From positions 1 to 64,000 of the forward strand of contig NZ_BBOJ01000003.1 in the NCBI RefSeq assembly GCF_000974445.1: a stretch of DNA of 64,000 bases. The letters are read 5' to 3'. The translations under genes and the position numbers were made by a program. Position 1 is the stretch's first letter, and the number at the start of each line of letters is the position of its first letter. Under the pieces are notes generated by a model. The model searched no databases, was not told where the DNA came from, and saw only the letters and a list, made by a program, of their open reading frames with translations. The stretch comes from Lentzea aerocolonigenes. Its GTDB lineage: Bacteria; Actinomycetota; Actinomycetes; Mycobacteriales; Pseudonocardiaceae. Below, piece after piece: positions 37,993 through 45,816 of the stretch.

Positions 37993-38031
37993 GCTGACAG
38001 CACGCGCACAGCGGGCTGACAGCCGCTGACA
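37993..38031. promoter_or_regulatory. Three GCTGACA repeats between divergent operons
   Basis: GCTGACA occurs at 37993, 38015 and 38025 in the 159-bp region between the exporter and TPR/CHAT operons. Repeated words in a shared control region could be a regulator site. The third pair spacing (10 bp) puts copies on the same helix face. Confidence 0.3.
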
Positions 38032-38111
38032 ACGCCCCGGTTGAACCCAAATGGCCCATAACGGCGAGCATCTGCGGCACGATCTCAGGGGGTGAGAGAG
38101 CGGAGCCACGC

Positions 38112-38828
38112 GTGAGCGATCAGGACGACCGGGAACTGACCTGGACGCGTCTGCGGACGGGACGCCTTCGAGAACTGGTCGCGGTGCGCGGAGCCGAGGA
38201 GGACTACATCGCGCTGGTCAGAGCGGTGCTCGCCGCGGGCGCCCCGCTCGACGAGGCCTACGAGCTGCTGCGCGAGGCCGAGCAGCGGCACCAGCGGTCG
38301 GTGACCGTGCTGGAGCACCTGGCGATGATCACCGCGCAGACCGGCAGGGACGCCGAGCTCGACCGGGTGATCCGCACGCTGGAGGGCGTCGACCCCACGT
38401 CGCGGGTGCTGCGGATCTTCGACGAGGTGACGCCGGAGTCCGGGCGCGAGTGGGCCGAGAACGCCGAAGCCACGCAGCGCCGGCTCCTCGACGCCGCCGG
38501 CTCGGAGGACGAGCAGGAGGCCGAGGCGGCGGTGCGCGAGCTGGCGCAGTGGGCGCGGTCGTTCCCGGCGAACTCGACCTACGCGGTCAACCACGGGTTC
38601 GGGCTGGTCATGCGCGGCCGGTACGACGAGGCGCGCCAGGTCGCCCGCGACACGCGGGGCATCGAGGACGGCAGCTTCGCGGACGCGTTCAACCTCGGGC
38701 AGATCCTGTGCATGACGGACGCCCGGGAGGAAGGCGTGGAGCTGTTGAGGGAGGCGGCCCGGCGCGCCGGTTCCGACGACGAACGCGAGATCGTCGCCGA
38801 GGCGCTCGCGCAGGCAGGTGACCGATGA
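38112..38828 (+). CDS. TPR-like helical protein, first gene of CHAT operon
   Basis: A 238-residue soluble protein made of TPR-like helix pairs (LDEAYELLREAEQRHQRSVTVLEHLAMI, ANSTYAVNHGFGLVMRGRYDEARQVAR, DAFNLGQILCMTDAREEGVELLREAARRA). No catalytic motif. Start GTG at 38112 behind GGAG. Its stop overlaps the ATG of the CHAT gene (ATGA). Likely a binding partner or inhibitor that regulates the CHAT protease; this is inferred from coupling only. Confidence 0.7.
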   Translation: MSDQDDRELTWTRLRTGRLRELVAVRGAEEDYIALVRAVLAAGAPLDEAYELLREAEQRHQRSVTVLEHLAMITAQTGRDAELDRVIRTLEGVDPTSRVLRIFDEVTPESGREWAENAEATQRRLLDAAGSEDEQEAEAAVRELAQWARSFPANSTYAVNHGFGLVMRGRYDEARQVARDTRGIEDGSFADAFNLGQILCMTDAREEGVELLREAARRAGSDDEREIVAEALAQAGDR

Positions 38829-41800
38829 CGGACGACCTCGTCGAGTCGCTGCTCGCCTCGGAGTCCGTCGCCGCCGCCGTCGAACTGGCCCGGCGGTCGC
38901 GCATCCGGCCGCGGGAGCTGGCGGGGACGCTCCTCGCGTACGCGGAAAGGATGCGGCCCGACCGGCCTGCGACGGCCGCCGCCGCGTCGTTCCTCGGGGA
39001 GGTCGTGGGCTCGCTGGAGGTGGCCAACGCCTGGGTCGCGCAGGACCACCTCTCGGACGAGGCGAACGAGCTGCTCACTCGGGCGAGCCTCGCCGGGGGC
39101 TGGCCGGGGGCGTTGCGGGTGCTGCGCGGGCACGAGCACCTTTTCGACCACGACGTGATGATGTCGGTGGTGTTCTGGCACTCCGGGTTCGCCCAGCAGG
39201 GCGTGCCACCGGAGGCCAACGGTGCGGCGGTCGTGATCACGCTCGGCGCACTGCTGGGCGGCAAGTCGTCGGCCCTGGCGCACATGGCGTGGGCGCGGGC
39301 CTGCGAGAACACCTCGCTCACCCACGCGGAGTTCCACTTCCAGCGGGCGCGGGAGCTCGCGGCCGTCCACGGTGACGACGTCGACCGGCAGGCCGCGGCG
39401 AGCGCCCTCGACTCGTTCCGCGACCGCTTCGGCGTCCCTCGCGAGCGCACCGACGCGATCCCGGACGCGCCCCTGAGCATCGGCATGATCCCCGTCAACG
39501 AGAGCAAGGCGGCGTCGCTGCGGGACTCCGGGCGTTACCTGGAGGCGCTCGCGCTGCTGGACCGCACCATCCCGTTCGCGGTGGAGGCCGGCGCGACGGC
39601 CAACGCGATGCGCATGCTCAACGACCGCGGCCTGCTGCACGACGATCTCGGCAACTACGCCCTGGCCAGCGAGAACTTCACCGAGTCCGCCCGCCTCGCC
39701 GGTCTGCTGAAGGACGAGGGCCGACGGTTCGAGGCGCGCAACAACGCCGCCGCGAGCTATCTCAAACGCGGGCAGCCGTTACAGGCGGTTCCGTTGTTCC
39801 GCGGCATTCTGCGCGAGCAGGACGCGGCGGGCGTGTGGCCTCGGCGCATGGCCGCGCGCAACAACCTGGCGACCACCTACGCGTCGTTGGGCGACCACGA
39901 GCGTGCGCGCGATTTGTACGCAGAGGTCGTCACGATGATGGGTGACCTCTACAGCCCGTCGTTGTGGATCGCGCTGACGGGCCTGGCCGCGGCGTACGAG
40001 AGCCTCGGGCAGACCGACGAGCTGCGCGCGGTGGGCGAGCGCATGTGGCGGGGCTGGACCGAACGCCAGGACGTGCAGGCGTTGCAGGCGTACCTGAACT
40101 CCGCGGCGCGCGACCTCGCGAACCCCGAGGTGCGGGACGTGGCCGAGCAGATGTGGGCGGCGCTGGTGCGGCAGGGCGACGTCTTCCAGGGCGCCGCCCT
40201 CACCGTCGCGCTGTCCCGGGAGGACGCCCCGGAGCTCGCGTTGCAGCGCCTCGACGCGTTCCTGAACGCCTTCGAGGCGGAACGGTCGGCGGTCCCTTCG
40301 TGCATCTCGGCCGAGCTGGAGGCCGCGAAGATCGAGGCCGAGGTGCTCGACCGCGGCGAGGCGGCGCTGACTCGCCTGTACACCGCGGTCGGACGCGTCG
40401 AGCAACGGCTGGGCCAGATCGAGCAGCCCTACGACCGCGACTGGGTCCTCGACCAGACCCGGCCGCTCTACCTGCGGCTCTTCGAGCTGCTGCTCGCCGG
40501 GCCGACGTTCGTGGAGGAGGCGCTCCAGGTCCACGAGGCGAGCCGGCCCGCGACGCTCACCGCCGCCGACGGGCTCGCCGGACGTGTCGCGAGCGCCCAG
40601 GACGTGCTCCGCGTGCTCTCCCCCGACGTCGCCGTCATCTCGTTCGCCGAGACCGGGTCCGCGGTCAGCGCGTTCGTCCTGACCGGACAGGTGCGGTGGG
40701 TTCCGCTGGACGTCACGCCCGCGCAGCTCGGCGAGGCGGCCATGGAGATCAGCGTCGCGTTCAACGGCGCCGTGTCCGGGCTGGCGCGGCGCAGGCCGTT
40801 GGCGGTGCGCAACCTCGGCAAGGTCGATCTCTGCAACGCCGAACGCGTGCTGTCGGCGTTGGGAAAGGTCCTCTCTCTCGTGGAGGGCGCACAGACCGTG
40901 TGCGTGATTCCGAGCGCGGGCATGGAAGGTCTGCCGTTGGCCGCCATGCGCGCGCCGTCCGGCAAACGGCTCGTGGAGATGGCAGGTGTCGTGCACCAGT
41001 CCAGCCTCACGGCGTTCGTGACGACGGCGGTCTCCGATCCACCTCGTGTGCCGCGCACGGTGTTCGTCGCGGGTGTGGCCGACGCCGAGACCGACACGCC
41101 TGAGCACTTCGAGGCCGACGCCGACGTGTTCGCCGCGGCCGACACCGACACACCCGAGCACTTCGAAGCCGACGCCGAAGTGTTCGTCGCGGCCGACACC
41201 GACACCCCCGAACACTCCCAGCCCGCCAAGGTGTTCGCCGCGGCCGACACCGACACACCTGAACACTTCCAGCCCGCCAAGGTGTTCACCCGCGGCGAGG
41301 TCACCGTGGTCACCGGCGAACGGGCCACCCCGGCCGCGGTGGTCGCCGGGATCCGGGAGGCCGACATCGCCCACGTGTCGTGCCACGGTTTCGTGGACGC
41401 CCGCGACCCGTTCGGCTCCGGGCTGCTGCTGAGCGATGGCACACGAAGGCCGTCGAGCCGCCATCACCTCGTGCCGGTGTTCGAGCGCGCGGCGTTCGAA
41501 CTGACCGTGCGAGATCTCGCGCGCGAGCAACTGCGCACGGAACTGCTGACGCTGCGCGCGTGTTCGACCGCACGGCGGTCCGCGGTGTCTGCCAAGGAAG
41601 AACTCGGCACGCTCACACGCGTGTTGCAGGCCGCAGGGTGCCGCACGGTCGTGAGCACGTTGTGGAACGTGGACCAGCGTTCGTCGCTGGCGTTGTTCGC
41701 CCGCTTCTACGAGCTGTACCTGAACGAGGGACTTCCCGCGTGTCAGGCCATGGCGCGCGCCCAGCGCGAGATGATCGACAGCGGGCAGCACGTCTACCAC

Positions 41801-41845
41801 TGGGCCCCGTTCGTCGTATCCGGTGATTGGAGAACATCCCGATGA
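38825..41845 (+). CDS. TPR-repeat CHAT-domain protease with internal tandem repeats
   Basis: A 1006-residue protein: TPR array (residues ~20-560) and a CHAT caspase-like domain (~600-1006). The dyad is His 854 (HVSCHGFVDARDPFGSG) and Cys 913 (TLRACSTARRS), followed by GTLTRVLQAAGCRTVVSTLWNVD typical of active CHAT domains. An insert of four near-identical 17-18 residue units (ADTDTPEHFEADAEVFVA type, residues 755-824) lies inside the CHAT fold before the catalytic histidine. It overlaps both neighbours by ATGA. Probably a regulated self- or partner-cleaving protease of a conflict or signalling system. Confidence 0.85.
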   Translation: MTDDLVESLLASESVAAAVELARRSRIRPRELAGTLLAYAERMRPDRPATAAAASFLGEVVGSLEVANAWVAQDHLSDEANELLTRASLAGGWPGALRVLRGHEHLFDHDVMMSVVFWHSGFAQQGVPPEANGAAVVITLGALLGGKSSALAHMAWARACENTSLTHAEFHFQRARELAAVHGDDVDRQAAASALDSFRDRFGVPRERTDAIPDAPLSIGMIPVNESKAASLRDSGRYLEALALLDRTIPFAVEAGATANAMRMLNDRGLLHDDLGNYALASENFTESARLAGLLKDEGRRFEARNNAAASYLKRGQPLQAVPLFRGILREQDAAGVWPRRMAARNNLATTYASLGDHERARDLYAEVVTMMGDLYSPSLWIALTGLAAAYESLGQTDELRAVGERMWRGWTERQDVQALQAYLNSAARDLANPEVRDVAEQMWAALVRQGDVFQGAALTVALSREDAPELALQRLDAFLNAFEAERSAVPSCISAELEAAKIEAEVLDRGEAALTRLYTAVGRVEQRLGQIEQPYDRDWVLDQTRPLYLRLFELLLAGPTFVEEALQVHEASRPATLTAADGLAGRVASAQDVLRVLSPDVAVISFAETGSAVSAFVLTGQVRWVPLDVTPAQLGEAAMEISVAFNGAVSGLARRRPLAVRNLGKVDLCNAERVLSALGKVLSLVEGAQTVCVIPSAGMEGLPLAAMRAPSGKRLVEMAGVVHQSSLTAFVTTAVSDPPRVPRTVFVAGVADAETDTPEHFEADADVFAAADTDTPEHFEADAEVFVAADTDTPEHSQPAKVFAAADTDTPEHFQPAKVFTRGEVTVVTGERATPAAVVAGIREADIAHVSCHGFVDARDPFGSGLLLSDGTRRPSSRHHLVPVFERAAFELTVRDLAREQLRTELLTLRACSTARRSAVSAKEELGTLTRVLQAAGCRTVVSTLWNVDQRSSLALFARFYELYLNEGLPACQAMARAQREMIDSGQHVYHWAPFVVSGDWRTSR
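41087..41296 (+). repeat. Coding tandem repeat, 54/54/51/51 bp units
   Basis: Four adjacent units start at 41087, 41141, 41195 and 41246, each beginning GA(G/C)ACCGACAC and coding for (A)(E/D)TDTPEH(F/S). Units 1-2 and 3-4 form two subtypes. The strong DNA identity suggests recent expansion by slippage or recombination, in frame with the CHAT gene. Confidence 0.85.
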
Positions 41846-42333
41846 GTGCCGAGCAGATCGCGCGGTTGAGCGATCACCAGCGTGAGCGCCTGCTGCAGGA
41901 GGTGCTGGAGAAGCTGCTCGACAGCGGGATCGAGCTGCCGGTCGACGACGAGGAGTCGGCACGCGAGCTGCTGGCCGCGTTCCTCAGCCAGGAGGGCGGC
42001 GCCGTGCGCAGCGACGACGTGCTGCGGCCGTCGGTGCCGTTGGAGACCTACGTCCGGGACGTGCTGGCGTTGCTGGCCGACGACGAGGAGACCGCCGGCG
42101 TGGTCTCGGAGGCGGTGGACGAGCTGCCGGAAGAGACCCAGATGTTCGTCGACCCGATCACCGCGGCCGTCGTGCTGGGGGCGCTGGTCGCGTTCCTGCA
42201 GACCAAGGTGGACTTCAAGATCTCGCGCAAGGACGGCAAGACGGAGTTCGAGTTCGCGGTGGCGAAGAAGGCGACGTCGGACCGGCTGGTCACCAAGGTG
42301 ATCGAGGCGGTCAAGAACGTCACCGTGCAGTAG
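41842..42333 (+). CDS. Small partner protein of the CHAT operon (EACC1-like tail)
   Basis: A 163-residue protein. The N-terminal half is acidic and helical ([23 protein letters not shown] ... [25 protein letters not shown]). The C-terminal part has a hydrophobic helix ([17 protein letters not shown]) and a small strand-strand-helix unit ([21 protein letters not shown] ... [12 protein letters not shown]). This tail resembles the helix-plus-RxDG layout of effector-associated constant component proteins of bacterial conflict systems; the match is by eye. ATG overlaps the CHAT stop (ATGA). It may anchor or be a substrate of the protease. Confidence 0.65.
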   Translation: MSAEQIARLSDHQRERLLQEVLEKLLDSGIELPVDDEESARELLAAFLSQEGGAVRSDDVLRPSVPLETYVRDVLALLADDEETAGVVSEAVDELPEETQMFVDPITAAVVLGALVAFLQTKVDFKISRKDGKTEFEFAVAKKATSDRLVTKVIEAVKNVTVQ

Positions 42334-43435
42334 CCATCCGGCGGACGGCTTCCGTGAGGATCTCGGGCGAGGTGCCGATGTTCAGCCGGACGTGGCCGTC
42401 GCCGCCGGAACCGAAGTCCTTCCCGGACATCAGGGCGACTTTGCCGCGGTCGAGGAACACCGCGGCCGGGTCGTCGAGCCCCAGCCCGCGGCAGTCGAGC
42501 CACGCGAGAAAGGTCGACTCGGACGGTTCGTACCCGATCTCGGGCAGGTGCTCGGCGAGCAGGGTCGCGAGCAGCTTCCGGTTGTCGTCGAGGCCGGACA
42601 ACACCGCGTCGAGCCAGTCGCCGCCCTCGCGGAACGCCGCCGTGTGCGCGATGGCGCCGAAGTGGCTGGGGCCGTGGCTGACCTCCTCCGGCAACCGGGA
42701 GAGCTCGTCGGTCGCGGCGAGGGCGACCGCGCACTTCAGGCCCGCGAGGTTCCAGCCCTTCGACGCGGACATCAGCGACAGGCCGTTCGGGTCGACGCTG
42801 AGGTACGGCACGAACTCGGCGCTCGCGGCGACGAGCGGCGCGTGGATCTCGTCGGCGATGACGCGAACGCCGTACTTCTCGGCCAGGCGCGCGACGGCCG
42901 TGAGCTCGTCGGCGGTGTGGACGGTGCCGGTCGGGTTGTGCGGGTTGCACAGCAGGAACACCGGCCGGTCAGCTCTGATGTGCCGGAACGTCCGCTCCAG
43001 CACCGCGAGGTCGAGCCGTCCGTTCGTCAGCGGCGCTTCCACGACCGCCCGGCCCATGCCGCGCACGAACATGTAGAACGGCGGGTACACGGGCGGGGTG
43101 ACGATCACCGGGTCGCCCGGCCCGGACACGAGTTTGACCAGCTCGACGGCCCCGAGCATCACGTCCGGCACCATCGCCGTGTTCTCGACCGCGACGTCCC
43201 AGTCCCAGCGCGTCTTCGCGAACTCGGCGAGCGCCTCGGCGTAGGCCGTGCCCGCCGGGTAGCCGGTGTCGCCCCGCTGCACCGCGTCGATGATCGCCCG
43301 CGCGACCGGTTCGGCGGGGTCGACGTCCATCTCGGCCACCCAGAGCGGCAGGACGTCCTCGGGGTACAGGCGCCACTTCACGCTCGTGCGCTGCCGCAAC
43401 CGTTCCAGCGGCACCTGAGTCAGCGGGTTCGCCAT
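42320..43435 (-). CDS. MalY/PatB-type PLP-dependent C-S lyase or aminotransferase
   Basis: A 371-residue fold-type I PLP enzyme. [45 protein letters not shown] and [16 protein letters not shown] (Schiff-base lysine) match the cystathionine beta-lyase (PatB/MalY) group. Expected reaction: cleavage of cystathionine or related thioethers to homocysteine or thiol, pyruvate and ammonia. ATG at 43433-43435 with TACCTT seven bases upstream on the coding strand indicates leaderless translation. Its 3' end overlaps that of the CHAT-operon partner gene by 14 bp. Confidence 0.85.
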   Translation of the reverse strand: MANPLTQVPLERLRQRTSVKWRLYPEDVLPLWVAEMDVDPAEPVARAIIDAVQRGDTGYPAGTAYAEALAEFAKTRWDWDVAVENTAMVPDVMLGAVELVKLVSGPGDPVIVTPPVYPPFYMFVRGMGRAVVEAPLTNGRLDLAVLERTFRHIRADRPVFLLCNPHNPTGTVHTADELTAVARLAEKYGVRVIADEIHAPLVAASAEFVPYLSVDPNGLSLMSASKGWNLAGLKCAVALAATDELSRLPEEVSHGPSHFGAIAHTAAFREGGDWLDAVLSGLDDNRKLLATLLAEHLPEIGYEPSESTFLAWLDCRGLGLDDPAAVFLDRGKVALMSGKDFGSGGDGHVRLNIGTSPEILTEAVRRMATAR

Positions 43436-43476
43436 GCAACCCAAGGTAGATCACGGATGCGAGCGGTCCAACAGGC

Positions 43477-43507
43477 AAAAGGGGCCTCACCGGTGTGGTG
43501 AGGCCCC
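43477..43507 (-). terminator. Intrinsic terminator of the TAP peptidase gene
   Basis: An 11-bp stem GGGGCCTCACC / GGTGAGGCCCC (43481-43491 / 43497-43507) with TTTT on the minus strand (43477-43480), 17 bp past the stop. Confidence 0.82.
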
Positions 43508-43523
43508 TCCTGGAAAACACCCG

Positions 43524-45008
43524 TCAGGCGAACGGCGACTTGTCGATGCCGCACGTCTTCTGGGCCGGCAGGACACCCGTGAACAGGTAGTCCCGCTTCG
43601 CCTTCTCCGCGCACGCGCTGTGCACGAACATGGTGGTGTGGCCGTAGCCCTCGACCGTCAGGAACCCGGTCCTGGCCATCTCCGCCGCACCGTCGCGAGC
43701 ACCGTGCAACGGCGTCGACGGGTCGAACCTGCTGTTGATGAACAGGACCGGCGCCGACGTCCAGCGGTTCCACGGACCCGTGTAGCGGTCGTCGTCACGG
43801 GCCTGCCAGAACGCGCAGGCCATCATGTCGAACACCACGGCACGGCCCCAGTAGGGAACGCGCTGGTCCTCGCTCTTGCCGTACTTCGAGTACACCGCCG
43901 GGTCGCGCGGGAAATCGCTGTCCGAGCACTGGATCGCGTTGAACGCCTCGAACCGGTTGGTGATGTAATCGGCCGACGCCGCACGCAGCGTCTTCGGCGC
44001 CTCCCAGATCCCCTGGAGGATCCGGGCGGTGTCCTGCCACGTCTCCGGCTGCGCCAGCGCGTCCCACACCGTGCTGATCAGCGCCACGCGGTCGAACGTG
44101 CCGTCCGGCGTGGTGACGGGCGACGCCGCCACCTTGGCCACCAGGTCCGCCCACTTCTGCTTCAGGTCGCCACCGGCGAACGCGCACTTCGCGCCCGGTG
44201 CCGCACAGAGCTTCAGGAACTGGTCGAACGTCTCCGCGACGCCGCGCGGCACGTCCTGGCGGGTGTCCAGCGGCACGGTCGTGCCCTGGTCACCGTGGCC
44301 GGTGGCGTTGCCGACGAAGTCCAGCGCGCCGTCGAACGCGAGCGCGCGAACCTTGTCCGGGAACATGTTCGCGTAGATCGCGCCGAGGTGCGTGCCGTAG
44401 GAGATGCCGTGGTAGGTCAGCTTCTTGTCACCGACGGCCTTGCGCAGCAGGTCCAGGTCCCGTGCCGTGTTCGCGGACGAGACGTGGTCCAGCAGGTCAC
44501 CGGACTTCGCCTCGCAGCGGCGCACGAACTCCCGGTAGGAGTCGTAGAACGCCGGCTCCTGCGCCGCGGTGTCCGGGTAGACCGGAATGCCGTTCAGGAA
44601 CGCCTGCTGCTCCTCGACGCTGTCGAAGCAGCGGACGGTCGCCGAACGACCGATTCCCCGCTGGTCCCACGACACCACGTCGAAGCGCGCCCGCAGCTCC
44701 GGCGAGAACAGCCACTCCCACTTGCCGCGCCCGCGCAGCCTGTCCACACCGGACGCACCGGGACCGCCGAAGTTCACGAACAGCGAGCCGATCTTCTTCG
44801 CCGGATCGGTCGCGGGCAGCCTGATCAACGCGAGGTCGATCTTCGTGCCGCCTGGCTGGTCGTAGTCGAGCGGAACCTTCGCGGTCGAGCACTGGAACCC
44901 GTCCTGACAGTCCTGCCAGGACAAAACGGGCGTCTGTGCTTCTTCCGCCGCAACGGCCGCCGGTGCCAGTCCGATCAGCAGGGCGGCCGTCACCAGAATT
45001 GATTTCAT
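43524..45008 (-). CDS. Secreted S33 tripeptidyl aminopeptidase (alpha/beta hydrolase, TAP-like C-terminus)
   Basis: A 494-residue exported peptidase. Signal peptide (KSILVTAALLIGLAPAAVAAEEA), oxyanion segment LFVNFGGPGASG, nucleophile elbow GISYGTHLG, acid in NSRFDPSTPLHG and histidine in GYGHTTMFVHSAC, with TAP-like C-terminal cysteines. Homologues such as Streptomyces Tap and SlpD/SlpE release N-terminal tripeptides from secreted proteins. ATG at 45006-45008 after GGGGAG. Monocistronic between a terminator and an operator-like palindrome. Confidence 0.88.
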   Translation of the reverse strand: MKSILVTAALLIGLAPAAVAAEEAQTPVLSWQDCQDGFQCSTAKVPLDYDQPGGTKIDLALIRLPATDPAKKIGSLFVNFGGPGASGVDRLRGRGKWEWLFSPELRARFDVVSWDQRGIGRSATVRCFDSVEEQQAFLNGIPVYPDTAAQEPAFYDSYREFVRRCEAKSGDLLDHVSSANTARDLDLLRKAVGDKKLTYHGISYGTHLGAIYANMFPDKVRALAFDGALDFVGNATGHGDQGTTVPLDTRQDVPRGVAETFDQFLKLCAAPGAKCAFAGGDLKQKWADLVAKVAASPVTTPDGTFDRVALISTVWDALAQPETWQDTARILQGIWEAPKTLRAASADYITNRFEAFNAIQCSDSDFPRDPAVYSKYGKSEDQRVPYWGRAVVFDMMACAFWQARDDDRYTGPWNRWTSAPVLFINSRFDPSTPLHGARDGAAEMARTGFLTVEGYGHTTMFVHSACAEKAKRDYLFTGVLPAQKTCGIDKSPFA

Positions 45009-45026
45009 GTAGCTCCCCAGTCATAA

Positions 45027-45052
45027 CCTCTCGATCATCGAGACGCGAGAGG
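45027..45052 (-). promoter_or_regulatory. Nested palindrome upstream of the TAP peptidase
   Basis: CTCGAT-C-ATCGAG (45030-45042) lies inside a wider pair CCTCTCG / CGAGAGG (45027-45033 / 45046-45052), 19-44 bp upstream of the start codon. It overlaps the expected promoter (GGTTATGACT on the minus strand), so it could be a repressor site. Confidence 0.4.
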
Positions 45053-45069
45053 TACGTGATGGGTTGCAT

Positions 45070-45816
45070 TCAACTCAACGCGTGTGTGGCGGTGGCTCCT
45101 CCGTCCACGACGAACTCGGCGCCCGTGCAGTAAGCGCTCTCGTCACTGGCCAGGAACAGCACGACGTTCGCGACGTCGTCGGGCTGCCCGATCCGGCGCA
45201 GCGCGACCTTCTTGCCGGCCGGTGACACGTCGATCTCCCGTCCCAGCGCCTCGCTCACCATCGGGGTGTTGATCGCGCCGGGGTGCACCGAGTTCACACG
45301 GATGCCGTGCTGGCCGAGCTCCATCGCGGCGACCTTCGTCATGCCGCGAATCGCGAACTTCGACGCCGTGTACGCGACCAGGTAAGGCATTCCGCCCATG
45401 CCCTCGACGGACGAGACGTTCACGATCGAGCCGCCGCCCGCGCGCTTCATCGACTCGACCACCGCGCGCATGCCGAGGAACGTGCCGACCTGGTTGATGC
45501 CGATCACCCGCTGGTAGTCCGCGAGTGTGGTGTCCGCCAACGCCGAGAAGTGCAGGATGCCCGCGTTGTTCACGAGCACGGTGATGTCACCGAACGTCTG
45601 CACGGTGAACGCGACTGCTTCGGCCCAGCTCTCCTCCGACGACACGTCGAGATGGCAGTACTCGGCGCCCAGTTCGGCGGCGAGCTCCTTGCCCTGGTCG
45701 TCGAGGACGTCGGTGATCATCACCCGCGCGCCCTCTGCTGTGAACCGGCGCGCCGCGGCCGCGCCCTGACCCCGCGCCGCGCCGGTGATCAGGGCGACCT
45801 TCCCGTCGAGCCGCAT
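45070..45816 (-). CDS. Short-chain dehydrogenase/reductase (operon gene 4)
   Basis: A 248-residue classical SDR: TGAARGQGAAAARRF cofactor loop, NNAG, catalytic Ser of NVSSVEGMGG and YTASK, and VHPGAINTP. The Asp in VMITDVLDD suggests NAD preference. The sequence style is that of 3-alpha/20-beta-hydroxysteroid dehydrogenases. Its ATG directly follows the stop of the aldehyde dehydrogenase gene with no gap. Last gene of the four-gene ADH-SDR-ALDH-SDR operon; likely oxidises a hydroxyl of a steroid or its side chain. Confidence 0.85.
   Translation of the reverse strand: MRLDGKVALITGAARGQGAAAARRFTAEGARVMITDVLDDQGKELAAELGAEYCHLDVSSEESWAEAVAFTVQTFGDITVLVNNAGILHFSALADTTLADYQRVIGINQVGTFLGMRAVVESMKRAGGGSIVNVSSVEGMGGMPYLVAYTASKFAIRGMTKVAAMELGQHGIRVNSVHPGAINTPMVSEALGREIDVSPAGKKVALRRIGQPDDVANVVLFLASDESAYCTGAEFVVDGGATATHALS

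Noticed and set aside
33185-38000. Antibiotic biosynthetic cluster (SARP plus DrrAB exporter)
   Set aside because: No biosynthetic enzyme accompanies them; regulator and exporter alone do not support a cluster.
41087-41296. CRISPR-like or satellite array
   Set aside because: Units are contiguous, in frame and coding, without spacers.
39779-41962. Minus-strand open frame of 727 codons opposite the CHAT gene, with low-complexity repeats
   Set aside because: The apparent repeats are the reverse reading of the coding tandem repeats; no start signal or domain.
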